Shown here: positions 39,398 through 47,513 of the stretch, piece after piece
Layout: each line of letters begins with the position of its first letter
Numbering within the stretch: the stretch's first letter is position 1
From: Oceanobacillus kimchii X50
Lineage (GTDB): Bacteria; Bacillota; Bacilli; Bacillales; Amphibacillaceae
DNA length: 64,000 bases
Direction: 5' to 3'
Assembly (NCBI RefSeq): GCF_000340475.1
Contig: NZ_CM001792.1
Location: forward strand, 3,766,682-3,830,681
The notes under the pieces: model-generated
Told to the model about the DNA's origin: nothing
Databases searched by the model: none
Seen by the model: the letters and a program-made list of their open reading frames with translations, nothing else
Made by a program: the position numbers and the translations under genes

Positions 39398-41002
39398 ATG
39401 AAAGAGAATGATACCAATAGATTGGTAAAAGGAGCATTATGGTTAAGTATTGCCGGATTGCTTAGTAAAATACTTAGCGCTGGTTACCGTATTCCCTTAC
39501 AGAATCTAACAGGGGATATGGGTTTTTATATATATCAGCAAATTTATCCACTACTAGGTATAGCAACGATGCTTGCATTGTATGGATTTCCATCCGCTAT
39601 TTCAGCAGTGACTTCCAGAGAACTTTCACAAGAAAAACGATTAACATGGAATTCCTTCTATGCACCGATATTAGCCATATTATGTATATTTCATTTCTTG
39701 CTAGCAGCTGTAATATGGATTAGTGCACCATTATTGGCAGAAACAATAAATGAAGCTTCACTTATATGGTCCTATCGGTTAACCGCAATTGTATTTTTAT
39801 TTATTCCTGTTGTTGCTCTTTTTCGAGGAGTACTTCAAGGAATGTATCAAATGATACCAACTGCTGTATCACAAATTGGAGAGCAATTAGTAAGAGTGGG
39901 TATTATCATTAGTGCAGCGTGTTTGGTTGCTTTTTCGTCCTATTCCATCGATTGGATAGGAATGGCGGCAGTATATGCGACATTTTTTGGAATTTGTATG
40001 GCTACAATAATTTTATTGGTTTTCTATGTTAAGGAGAGAAATCAACTACAATCTTTCCCGAAAAATAGTGACAATAGCTTTTCTATTAAACCTTTTATAT
40101 CAACCGTGCTAATTCTTGGAATTGCTGCTGCAATGAATCATATGACGCTATTGTTTATTCAATTAGCAGATGCTATCACCTTCGTACCACAGCTATTAGA
40201 GTTTGGTTGGGGAAATATAGAGGCCAAAGAGTTAAAGGGTGTATTCGATCGGGGACAGCCACTGATACAGCTTGTCACCGTCTTAGGCTCATCGATTGCA
40301 TTAACGATTCTCCCGATGATTAGTGAAAAAAAATTAAAAACGGAAAAATTACATGTATATACATATGTACGAACGGCATTTCTAACTGGTTTTTACATTG
40401 TAATTGGAGCTGTTATTGGATTACTATTATTATTGCCTGAAATAAATCGGCTTCTATTTCAAAATGAACAGGGGAGCATAGAACTACGTGTTCTTATGTT
40501 ATCGGTTGTCTTTGCTACATTGGCCATTATAGGATCAACCGTTTTACAAGGGTTTGGGTATATTAAACGTACTGCACTATTTATTGCAATTACCTTTTTT
40601 ATTAAATGGATAGGGAACCAGTTATTGATTCCAAATCTAGGAATGATGGGGGCTGCTATTGCGACGGTATGCAGTCTGTTATGTTTGTTTTTATTAATTA
40701 TGATGGAAATACGACGTAAACTACCAGAATTACACATCTCTCGCTCTATACAATGGAAAAGTATATTTGTTGCAGCGGGTATCCTTACTTTTTATGTGTG
40801 TATTTGGAAGCTTTTTATTCCAGAAATATGGTTGGGTTCTCGATTGTTTTTATTAATATATTTGATGGCTGTTTGCTTTAGTGGTGGTATCATATACTTT
40901 ATATTTATTTTACGTATGCAAGGATTTACGAAACATCAATTACAATTATTACCCAAATCGACATTATTACTACGGTTAGCGGAAAAGAGGAATAAATTAT
41001 GA
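39398..41002 (+). CDS. yabM: Polysaccharide/lipid flippase of the SpoVB/MurJ (MOP) family
   Basis: 534 residues with about 14 hydrophobic segments. Opening LVKGALWLSIAGLLSKILS is typical of SpoVB-like MOP exporters, which include the lipid II flippase MurJ/YtgP and SpoVB. YabM is one of four such paralogues in B. subtilis; its substrate is unknown. It begins a tight chain: its stop overlaps the yabN start (ATGA). Confidence 0.9.
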   Translation: MKENDTNRLVKGALWLSIAGLLSKILSAGYRIPLQNLTGDMGFYIYQQIYPLLGIATMLALYGFPSAISAVTSRELSQEKRLTWNSFYAPILAILCIFHFLLAAVIWISAPLLAETINEASLIWSYRLTAIVFLFIPVVALFRGVLQGMYQMIPTAVSQIGEQLVRVGIIISAACLVAFSSYSIDWIGMAAVYATFFGICMATIILLVFYVKERNQLQSFPKNSDNSFSIKPFISTVLILGIAAAMNHMTLLFIQLADAITFVPQLLEFGWGNIEAKELKGVFDRGQPLIQLVTVLGSSIALTILPMISEKKLKTEKLHVYTYVRTAFLTGFYIVIGAVIGLLLLLPEINRLLFQNEQGSIELRVLMLSVVFATLAIIGSTVLQGFGYIKRTALFIAITFFIKWIGNQLLIPNLGMMGAAIATVCSLLCLFLLIMMEIRRKLPELHISRSIQWKSIFVAAGILTFYVCIWKLFIPEIWLGSRLFLLIYLMAVCFSGGIIYFIFILRMQGFTKHQLQLLPKSTLLLRLAEKRNKL

Positions 41003-42468
41003 GCAAAATAGAAATCATTGGACTGGGCGCTGGGAATTTGGATCAGTTACCTTTTGGTATGTATAAAAAGCTCATTCAAGCTTCAGGTCCTGTCCTAACA
41101 AGAACAATTGAACATCCGGTTATAACCGAATTACAAACAGAAGAAGTGAAGTTTGTTTCTTTTGATCATTTATATGAAGAAGAAGAAACATTTTCAATTG
41201 TATATGAACGGATTGTAACGGAATTAATTCACCAGGCAAAAAAAGACAATGAAACCATTCTTTATGCGGTTCCGGGACATCCGATGTTGGCAGAAAAAAC
41301 AACGCAGCTTTTATTAGCACAGACGGAGGTAGAAGTAAGTATTTTAGGTGGACAGAGCTATTTGGATGATTTATTTACTGCAATGAAGATTGATCCGATA
41401 GATGGATTTCAATTTGTGGACGGGACGGATTTACACCGCGATCAATTAAACTTAAAAAACCATCTGTTTATTTGCCAAGTGTACGACGCATTTATCGCCT
41501 CTGAAGTAAAATTAACGTTATTAGAAGACTTGCCTGCTGATTTTGAAGTATATATCGTAGAAGCGGCAGGAAGCATAAATGAGCAGATAGTGAAAGTAAC
41601 ACTAGAAGAGTTAGATCAAAAAATGTGGACGAGTAATCTAATCTCAGTTTATGTCCCTCCGGTCCCAGATGAATTACTTCGTCATACATTTAATCATTTC
41701 CGTCAAGTTATGAAGACACTACGAGGTCCAAATGGTTGTCCATGGGATAAGAAACAAACACACGAATCCTTACGTTATCATACTATTGAAGAGGTGTATG
41801 AGTTAATCGATGCCATTGATGCAGAAGATGACGATAATATTATGGAGGAGCTTGGAGATTTATTGATGCACGTGTTGCTCCATAGTCAAATCGGAGAGGA
41901 CAATGGGTACTTCTCTATCGAGGATGTTATACTGTCGATTACCAATAAGATGATTCATCGTCATCCTCACGTGTTTTCCAATCAAAATGTACAAGATGCC
42001 AATGAAGTAGAGAAGAACTGGGAAGAATTGAAAAAGGAAGAAAAAGGCCATCAACGAGCATTACTTTTAGATGGTATTCCAAACCACCTACCTTCTCTAT
42101 CAACGGCATATAAAATACAGAAAACAGCAGCGAAAGTTGGATTTGAGTGGGAAGACGTCGGGGGAGTTTGGGACAAACTTTATGAGGAAATTGAAGAAGT
42201 GAAAGAAGCAGTTCGAGAAAAGAATTTAGACGAAGTGGAAGATGAAATAGGGGATGTCCTATTTGTTATGGCGAATCTAGCTAGATATTACAACGTACAT
42301 CCAGAGATCGCGTTAAATCGTGCCAACAATAAATTCAAATATCGTTTTGGTTATATTGAAGACAAATTATTAGAGAATAATCGTACATTCGAAAACACTT
42401 CTCTTGAGCAAATGGATGATTACTGGAATGAAGCGAAAAAGGTGAAAAAAGAGGAGGAAAATAAATGA
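40999..42468 (+). CDS. yabN: SAM methyltransferase-like plus MazG nucleotide pyrophosphohydrolase fusion
   Basis: 489 residues. N-terminal tetrapyrrole-methylase-like domain (about 1-220, IEIIGLGAGNLDQLP and VPGHPM), then a full MazG (about 230-489) with PWDKKQTHESL and two EExxD-type metal sites (EELGDLLMHV and EDEIGDVLFVM). MazG cleaves non-canonical NTPs. This fusion is standard in Bacillus. Overlaps neighbours by four bases at both ends. Confidence 0.94.
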   Translation: MSKIEIIGLGAGNLDQLPFGMYKKLIQASGPVLTRTIEHPVITELQTEEVKFVSFDHLYEEEETFSIVYERIVTELIHQAKKDNETILYAVPGHPMLAEKTTQLLLAQTEVEVSILGGQSYLDDLFTAMKIDPIDGFQFVDGTDLHRDQLNLKNHLFICQVYDAFIASEVKLTLLEDLPADFEVYIVEAAGSINEQIVKVTLEELDQKMWTSNLISVYVPPVPDELLRHTFNHFRQVMKTLRGPNGCPWDKKQTHESLRYHTIEEVYELIDAIDAEDDDNIMEELGDLLMHVLLHSQIGEDNGYFSIEDVILSITNKMIHRHPHVFSNQNVQDANEVEKNWEELKKEEKGHQRALLLDGIPNHLPSLSTAYKIQKTAAKVGFEWEDVGGVWDKLYEEIEEVKEAVREKNLDEVEDEIGDVLFVMANLARYYNVHPEIALNRANNKFKYRFGYIEDKLLENNRTFENTSLEQMDDYWNEAKKVKKEEENK

Positions 42469-42728
42469 GACTAGACAAATTTTTGAAAATATCTCGCGTA
42501 ATTAAACGGAGAACTCTAGCAAAAGAAGTTGCTGAGCAAGGTAGAATCTCAGTAAATGGCAACACAGCAAAAGCTTCTACAAAACTATCCGAAGGGGACG
42601 AGTTAGCAATACGTTTCGGACAAAAGATAGTTCACGTACGTGTGAATTCATTACGTGAAATTGTACGAAAAGAAGAAGCAGAGACATTATATACAATTAT
42701 AAAAGAAGAAAAGATTGATGATAAATAG
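42465..42728 (+). CDS. rqcP: Ribosome-associated quality control protein RqcP (S4 domain)
   Basis: 87 residues. One S4 RNA-binding domain, MRLDKFLKISRVIKRRTLAKE and GRISVNGNTAKAS. RqcP (YabO, Hsp15 family) works with RqcH to add alanine tails to nascent chains on stalled 50S subunits. ATG overlaps the yabN stop. Confidence 0.95.
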   Translation: MRLDKFLKISRVIKRRTLAKEVAEQGRISVNGNTAKASTKLSEGDELAIRFGQKIVHVRVNSLREIVRKEEAETLYTIIKEEKIDDK

Positions 42729-42732
42729 AGTT

Positions 42733-42759
42733 CTATACTTGTCCTTCCAATCATAGAGT
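42733..42759 (+). promoter_or_regulatory. Possible sigma-E promoter of yabP
   Basis: CTATACT followed 13-14 bases later by CATAGAGT (sigma-E -10 CATAcanT), directly after the rqcP stop. The -35 spacing is short. Confidence 0.35.
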
Positions 42760-42784
42760 AATAATGATAAGGAGGGTATTTAAT

Positions 42785-43087
42785 ATGAACTACTATGAAC
42801 CGAAAGAAACAATAAATCGTGTCCAGACTGAACATTCCGTCAAGATAAATAATCGAAAAGACCTCGAGATTACCGGTGTAAAGGAAGTCGATAGCTTTGA
42901 TAATGAGGAGTTTCTGCTAGAGACGGTTATGGGCTACTTAATCGTGCGTGGCCAGAACTTACAACTAAAAAACTTGGATGTAACGGAAGGTGTTGTAACG
43001 ATTAAAGGGAAAATTTATGAACTTTCCTATGTGGATGAACAGCAACAGGAGAAAGCTAAAGGTTTCTTTAGCAAGTTGTTCCGATGA
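42785..43087 (+). CDS. yabP: Sporulation protein YabP
   Basis: 100 residues. YabP/YqfC family, NNRKDLEITGVKEVDSFDNEEFLLET and a C-terminal SKLFR. Needed in B. subtilis for spore cortex/assembly steps in the mother cell. Start ATG 42785 after AAGGAGGGT; the in-frame ATG at 42764 precedes that site. Stop overlaps yabQ. Confidence 0.92.
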   Translation: MNYYEPKETINRVQTEHSVKINNRKDLEITGVKEVDSFDNEEFLLETVMGYLIVRGQNLQLKNLDVTEGVVTIKGKIYELSYVDEQQQEKAKGFFSKLFR

Positions 43088-43677
43088 CACTTAGTGTGCA
43101 GTTTATCACGATGATATCCATGGTTTTAAGTGGATTTTATTTGGGTATTATACAACAGACATTTCGAAGATTAACGACATATTGGCGAGATAATGCTTTT
43201 CTAACTTATTTTTTGGAGATAGGCTTCTGGCTGACGCAGGCAGGGGTCATCTTTTATGTACTTTACCGTGTAAACGCTGGAGAAGTACGATTGTATGTGT
43301 TGCTTGCTTGTTTACTTGGCTTTTCTATATATCAAGTGTTTGCGAAAAAACCATATATTCGAATTTTAGAAGTTATTATTCGTATTGTCAGCTCCATATA
43401 TCATTTTATTCGCCGTTTATTGGATAAACTGCTGCTAACACCTTTTAAGTGGATAATTACCCTTATTTATCGTATGATAAAAACAATCTTTGGTTGGACA
43501 ATTACTCTACTTTTGTTTATATTAAATGTGATTTTAGCACCATTTATTTGGATTGGAAAAGGAATCTATAAAATAATTCCAGATTCTTTTAAAAAATTTT
43601 TAAAGAAAATAGAAGGATTTTATAGTAAAATAAAGAATATATGCTATAGGTGGTTACAGTTATTTCGAAGGAGGTAA
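43084..43677 (+). CDS. yabQ: Spore cortex biosynthesis membrane protein YabQ
   Basis: 197 residues. About four to five membrane segments in the first 150 residues, then a lysine-rich tail. Matches YabQ, needed for cortex formation and located in the outer forespore membrane. ATG is in the ATGA overlap with yabP; the two form a mother-cell unit. Confidence 0.9.
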   Translation: MTLSVQFITMISMVLSGFYLGIIQQTFRRLTTYWRDNAFLTYFLEIGFWLTQAGVIFYVLYRVNAGEVRLYVLLACLLGFSIYQVFAKKPYIRILEVIIRIVSSIYHFIRRLLDKLLLTPFKWIITLIYRMIKTIFGWTITLLLFILNVILAPFIWIGKGIYKIIPDSFKKFLKKIEGFYSKIKNICYRWLQLFRRR

Positions 43678-43682
43678 TAGCT

Positions 43683-44063
43683 TTGGCGAACAGAAAGAAA
43701 AATGTAACTAGATTAGATTCCAATTATATGCAGCAACACGATGTGTACATAGAAAGACAAAAACGAAAAAAACAACGTTTGGTTCGTCGTCTAGTATTAT
43801 TTGGTGTAGTCATTGCTATTGCATTTGGAAGTATGACTGCTTATCATGTTAATCAACGTGCTACACAATCGGACAAGTTGGAAGAGTACCAGCAATTAGA
43901 AGAAGAACTTGTCCAATTAAAAAATCAGGAATCCAATTTGGAAAAAGAAATTAAGTTATTACAGGATGAAGATTATGTGCTAGATATTGCACGGACTAAT
44001 TATTTCTTCTCTAAAGAGGGAGAAAAAATCTTTAAGTTACCTGATGAGGATCCGTCTTATTGA
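43683..44063 (+). CDS. divIC: Septum formation initiator DivIC (FtsB family)
   Basis: 126 residues. Basic cytoplasmic N-terminus, one membrane segment (about 37-57), and an extracellular leucine-rich coiled coil (about 65-105), ending in LKDEDYV-like EDYVLDIARTNYF. It forms a divisome complex with FtsL and DivIB. Start TTG 43683, 6-7 bases after GAAGGAGGT; it gives MANRKKN. An upstream in-frame GTG lies inside yabQ. Confidence 0.93.
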   Translation: MANRKKNVTRLDSNYMQQHDVYIERQKRKKQRLVRRLVLFGVVIAIAFGSMTAYHVNQRATQSDKLEEYQQLEEELVQLKNQESNLEKEIKLLQDEDYVLDIARTNYFFSKEGEKIFKLPDEDPSY

Positions 44064-44088
44064 CACTTTTCGTTCTGATTAATATACT
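44060..44088 (+). promoter_or_regulatory. Sigma-A promoter of yabR
   Basis: TTGACA, 17-base spacer, TATACT. The -35 includes the divIC stop codon. Confidence 0.8.
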
Positions 44089-44132
44089 ATATGAGAAGTA
44101 CATTTAATCTTTTAAGGAGGAGCATTTTTTTT

Positions 44133-44519
44133 ATGTCAATCGAAGTAGGCAGCAAGCTGCAAGGGAAAGTAACTGGAATCACTAATTTTGGAGCCTTTGT
44201 TGAGTTAGAAAAAGGAAAAACTGGGTTAGTTCATATTAGTGAGGTTGCTGACAACTATGTAAAAGATATTAATGAACATTTAACTGTTGGTGATGAAGTG
44301 AAAGTTAAAGTTATTAATGTCGAAAAAGATGGCAAGATTGGTCTATCTATAAAAAAGGCGAAGGATCGTCCTGTTCGCCAACAAAAGAATACCAAAGAGC
44401 GTACAGAGAATTTTGAATCGAAAATGAGTCGTTTCTTAAAAGACTCAGAGGATCGTTTAGCCTCTTTGAAGAAGCACACCGAATCTAAACGCGGGGGTCG
44501 AGGTGCTAGAAGAGGATAG
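44133..44519 (+). CDS. yabR: S1 RNA-binding domain protein YabR
   Basis: 128 residues. One S1 domain (about 5-73: GSKLQGKVTGITNFGAFVEL, GLVHISEVA, DEVKVKVI) and a basic tail ending in GGRGARRG. Related to general stress protein 13. Start ATG 44133; AAGGAGGA lies 11 bases away across a T run. Strong terminator follows. Confidence 0.92.
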   Translation: MSIEVGSKLQGKVTGITNFGAFVELEKGKTGLVHISEVADNYVKDINEHLTVGDEVKVKVINVEKDGKIGLSIKKAKDRPVRQQKNTKERTENFESKMSRFLKDSEDRLASLKKHTESKRGGRGARRG

Positions 44520-44553
44520 CAGTTGCTGTCTATGATAATGCTCTAATATAAAT

Positions 44554-44595
44554 GAAAGCAGACACATCCATTGGATGCAGTCTGCTTTTTTGGTT
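44554..44595 (+). terminator. Terminator after yabR
   Basis: AAAGCAGAC/GTCTGCTTT stem with an inner CATCCA/TGGATG pairing, then six T. Confidence 0.9.
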
Positions 44596-44612
44596 TTTAA
44601 AGATAGTCATAT

Positions 44613-44650
44613 ATAAAAAAGCTCGTCCTGCTATTATGCAAAACGAGCTT
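44613..44650 (-). terminator. Terminator of the minus-strand tRNA-Met
   Basis: On the minus strand AAGCTCGT/ACGAGCTT with a 16-base loop and a run of T. Confidence 0.85.
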
Positions 44651-44661
44651 CTTGTTTATGA

Positions 44662-44735
44662 TAGCGGCGGAGGGGATCGAACCCACGACCTCACGGGTAT
44701 GAACCGTACGCTCTCGCCAGCTGAGCTACACCGCC
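44662..44735 (-). tRNA. tRNA-Met(CAT), elongator type
   Basis: 74 bases, nearly the same as the B. subtilis elongator tRNA-Met: GGCGGTG start, D arm AGCTCAGCTGGCGAGAGC, anticodon loop TTCATAC, T loop TTCGATC and discriminator A. CCA is not encoded (TCA follows). T-stem GTGGG/CCCTC has a T-T mismatch at its second pair, where B. subtilis has G-T. The gene is alone and has its own promoter and terminator on the minus strand. Confidence 0.95.
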
Positions 44736-44753
44736 ATTTAACCAACAAAAAAT

Positions 44754-44782
44754 ATCATACAACAGCAAAGGACATGTGTCAA
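44754..44782 (-). promoter_or_regulatory. Promoter of tRNA-Met
   Basis: On the minus strand TTGACA, 17-base spacer, TATGAT, about 12 bases before the mature 5' end would be transcribed. Confidence 0.8.
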
Positions 44783-45078
44783 TAGAAAATATAAGATTAT
44801 AGAAATAAGTACATCTATATGATAACGTGGCTGTCCTAATTCAGTTAAAGTACTTACTTCTTTTACTTTGCATGTAATGAACACAAAAGATAAATCCGAA
44901 TGAATGGCCATTATATTTCTCACGTTTATTCTATCTATTATTCGTCTTTTGACTAAAATCTTTGTTAAGTCCCACCCTCTAAATTTAACGATGAGACTAA
45001 ACCAAGAAAACTGTTTGTTCAACTAGCACAGGGGAGAGAAAGAAAATTTTCAACTAAATGAAGCTTCTCTTTCATAAA
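44783..45078. other. Intergenic stretch between tRNA-Met and the exporter gene
   Basis: 296 bases with no supported gene. Open frames here lack ribosome binding sites and overlap the tRNA promoter. Confidence 0.3.
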
Positions 45079-46611
45079 TTATCTTCCAACTGAATTTGTT
45101 CCACTCGCTACGCTTCTAAACGGGCGCTTGCGCTTTTGTTCTGTAGACACAGTTTCTTCAGATTCTTCAGGCGGATATCTTCTCTTTATAAAGAAAGAAA
45201 GTATAAATCCTAAAATAGCAAAAATTGTAGCAATCATAAATGAGTCATTAATTCCTTCAATAGTTGCTAAGTTCTCGATCACTTGTAATTGTTCTTCTGA
45301 TACAACTGTTTGCGTCATTTCGTCCATATGCTTAACCGTTTGGCTACTCATTACAGTTACTAAAAATGCAGTACCAATCGCACCGGACATTTGCCGTAAC
45401 GTGTTAGCCATTGCGGTTCCATGTGAATATAAACGCTGTGGTAACTGATTTAACCCTGCTGTCATAATTGGCATCATAATCATTGAGATACCTACCATTC
45501 GGAGACTATAGACGAACATTAAATAATAATACCCGGTCTCATTCGATAAATCAGAAAATAGAAAAGTAGTTATGGCAGTTATACCTAGACCAGTAATCGC
45601 TAACGGCCGAGCGCCAATCCGATCAAATAATTTACCGGTAATCGGAGACATGATTGCTGAAATCAACGCCCCGGGTAATAACATTAATCCCGATGCCAAC
45701 GGAGAAAACCCTCGTAAGTTTTGTAAATAAATAGGAACCAGAATCATCGCTGCAAACATTGACATGGTTATAACAACACTAATGACGGTTGTTAGCGAAA
45801 ACATACTATATTTAAACACTCGAAATTCGAGTATAGGAGTCTTTAGTTTCAATTGCATTCGAATAAAGAACACCATTACAATTGCTCCTATAATTAATGG
45901 GGCAATGACTTCTACATGCTTCCAGCCCATTTCCCCCGCCAAGCTAAACCCAAGGAGTAATCCACCAAATGCGACGGTAGACATTAATATCGAAACATAA
46001 TTTACCTTTGGGTTTGATTGCTTCGTTACATTCCGTAAAAAGAAAAATGCCAAGATGATGTCGATAATGGCAATTGGGAGAACGATAAAGAATAATATGC
46101 GCCAAGAATAATTTTGAACCACAAGTCCCGATAATGTTGGACCAATAGCAGGTGCAAACATCATAGCAAGTCCGATATATCCCATCGCAGATCCACGTTT
46201 ATTGACAGGGAAAAGACTTAAAATTACATTCATTAGCAAAGGCATCATTATTCCTGCTCCAGCCGCTTGAATGACGCGACCGAATAATAGTGAAGGATAA
46301 CCAAAGGCTAAACCACAAACGAGTGTACCTAAGGAAAATAGTGACATTGCTGTTAGGAATAATTGTCTTGTGGTAAACTTCTCCATTAAAAAAGCTGTAA
46401 TTGGAATGAGAATTCCATTCACAAGCATAAAGATAGTCGTTAATGATTGTGCCTGATTGGCAGACATATTCATATCCACAATCATGACAGGTAATGCAAC
46501 ATTTAATAATGTTTGATTAAGAATAGCGATGAATGCACCGATTACCATGACAAAAATAATTGGTATCTTTGGTAAGTTGGTTGCATCTAGATACATAGAT
46601 CTATCCTTCAT
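45079..46611 (-). CDS. MFS drug exporter, DHA2 (EmrB/QacA) family
   Basis: 510 residues with about 14 membrane segments. The opening FVMVIGAFIAILNQTLLNVALP is the DHA2 signature, motif A-like KLFDRIGARP is in the middle, and the antiporter motif region GPTLSG is present. It probably exports drugs or lipophilic compounds by proton antiport. Start ATG 46611 is 8 bases after GGAGAGGAG; the GTG at 46620 abuts that site. It overlaps the upstream marR gene by 11 bases and is co-transcribed with it. Closest Bacillus types are LmrB and MdtP-like exporters. The pair breaks the normal yabR-spoIIE neighbourhood. Confidence 0.9.
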   Translation of the reverse strand: MKDRSMYLDATNLPKIPIIFVMVIGAFIAILNQTLLNVALPVMIVDMNMSANQAQSLTTIFMLVNGILIPITAFLMEKFTTRQLFLTAMSLFSLGTLVCGLAFGYPSLLFGRVIQAAGAGIMMPLLMNVILSLFPVNKRGSAMGYIGLAMMFAPAIGPTLSGLVVQNYSWRILFFIVLPIAIIDIILAFFFLRNVTKQSNPKVNYVSILMSTVAFGGLLLGFSLAGEMGWKHVEVIAPLIIGAIVMVFFIRMQLKLKTPILEFRVFKYSMFSLTTVISVVITMSMFAAMILVPIYLQNLRGFSPLASGLMLLPGALISAIMSPITGKLFDRIGARPLAITGLGITAITTFLFSDLSNETGYYYLMFVYSLRMVGISMIMMPIMTAGLNQLPQRLYSHGTAMANTLRQMSGAIGTAFLVTVMSSQTVKHMDEMTQTVVSEEQLQVIENLATIEGINDSFMIATIFAILGFILSFFIKRRYPPEESEETVSTEQKRKRPFRSVASGTNSVGR

Positions 46612-47053
46612 GTTGATCACTCCTCTCCACCGCCAATTTTTCTTTTATCAATTGATGGAGGCGAAATAAACTTTCTGTATCTTCGTCACTAACTTCAGAT
46701 AACTCATGAAGTCTTGCATGGAAGAGTTTTTTACCTTCTGCTTCTTTCTTTTTACCTTCTTCCGTTAAATTAAGATTAATGGCACGTCTATCCGATGTGG
46801 ATTGTTCTCGTTTAATAAAAGAGGCCTTTACTAATCTGTCAACGGTGCTGCTGACGGTACTCTTATTAATATTCATTTTTTCCGCAAGTTGTTGAAGACT
46901 TATGTTAGGTTGCTCGGATATATATTTCATCGTCTGAAGCTGTACGACAGTTATACCCAGATCATTGGCATGATGCCACATTTGTTTATAAAAAAATCGA
47001 TTCACTTCTCGAAAGGAGTGAATGATTTTAGTAATTTTTTCTTCATCATTCAT
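46601..47053 (-). CDS. MarR-family transcriptional regulator
   Basis: 150 residues. Winged helix-turn-helix: ISLQQLAEKMNINKSTVSSTVDRL recognition region at about 54-78 (written in parts: LAEKMNINKSTVSS is the core), wing with REQSTSDRRAINL. It very likely represses its own operon with the exporter and responds to an exported compound. ATG 47053 follows AAGGAGTT. Inverted repeats that could be its operators flank the promoter. Confidence 0.9.
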   Translation of the reverse strand: MNDEEKITKIIHSFREVNRFFYKQMWHHANDLGITVVQLQTMKYISEQPNISLQQLAEKMNINKSTVSSTVDRLVKASFIKREQSTSDRRAINLNLTEEGKKKEAEGKKLFHARLHELSEVSDEDTESLFRLHQLIKEKLAVERSDQHEG

Positions 47054-47081
47054 TTCTTAAAACTCCTTAGACTACAGAAAT

Positions 47082-47095
47082 GTTCATGTGCGAAC
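47082..47095 (-). promoter_or_regulatory. Candidate MarR operator 1
   Basis: GTTC-6-GAAC inverted repeat (minus strand GTTCGCACATGAAC), about 15-30 bases after the predicted start of the marR transcript. Confidence 0.4.
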
Positions 47096-47115
47096 TATTT
47101 TGGTCACTGATAAAT

Positions 47116-47144
47116 ACTATAGGGTAGATTTAAATGGATTGCAA
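47116..47144 (-). promoter_or_regulatory. Sigma-A promoter of the marR-exporter operon
   Basis: On the minus strand TTGCAA, 17-base spacer, TATAGT. Confidence 0.65.
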
Positions 47145-47153
47145 GAGAAATAT

Positions 47154-47166
47154 TTCGCATTACGAA
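47154..47166 (-). promoter_or_regulatory. Candidate MarR operator 2
   Basis: TTCG-5-CGAA inverted repeat ten bases upstream of the -35. It shares TTCG with operator 1. Confidence 0.3.
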
Positions 47167-47325
47167 CCTTTTTCTGCCTCTAATTTAAATTAACGTACTT
47201 CTTCCTTTTTAATTTCTACAAACGATACGACTTTCGGCAAATTACTTCATATATAAGCATGTTTTCAAATACGTCTATGATGAAAACTATGAATGGAGGT
47301 AGAATAGCGATACGGTGATGTTTTT

Positions 47326-47490
47326 GTGAAGAAATTATTTAAAATTCATACGGGAGACATAGGACGATATCCACACATTGCCATCATGGATTGTGTTGAA
47401 AGATGCTTCTTATATGGAAAACCGTCGAACGATTTTTGGTTGGGCCTATGTAATTTTGACAAAAAAAGAAGGCATCATGTGGTTTACTAG
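47326..47490 (+). CDS. Candidate small ORF upstream of spoIIE
   Basis: 54 codons from GTG 47326 (MKKLFKIHTGDIGRYPHIAI start) to TAG, preceded by CGGTGAT at 7 bases, which can pair with the 16S rRNA end. I do not recognise the product. It has two cysteines near the middle, one later, and a basic RRHH end. The spoIIE promoter lies inside it, so it may just be a chance frame. Frames of this length are not rare in AT-rich gaps. Confidence 0.25.
   Translation: MKKLFKIHTGDIGRYPHIAIMDCVERCFLYGKPSNDFWLGLCNFDKKRRHHVVY
47456..47488 (+). promoter_or_regulatory. spoIIE: Spo0A-dependent sigma-A promoter of spoIIE
   Basis: TTGACA, unusual 21-base spacer, TTTACT, as at the Spo0A-activated spoIIE and spoIIG promoters of B. 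subtilis. The -35 overlaps a Spo0A-type site (minus strand TTTGTCAAA at 47455-47463), and CGTCGAA (one off TGTCGAA) lies at 47423-47429. Confidence 0.6.
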
Positions 47491-47513
47491 TTTGAAAGAT
47501 AGGAGTGGATAAC

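Noticed and set aside
44552..44785. 77-codon frame across the tRNA-Met region
   Set aside because: It runs antisense through the tRNA and includes two terminators.
44738..45022. 94-codon minus-strand frame next to the tRNA
   Set aside because: No ribosome binding site or family pattern, and it includes the tRNA promoter.
45128..46000. Plus-strand open frames within the exporter gene
   Set aside because: They are shadows of a well-supported 14-segment membrane protein on the minus strand.
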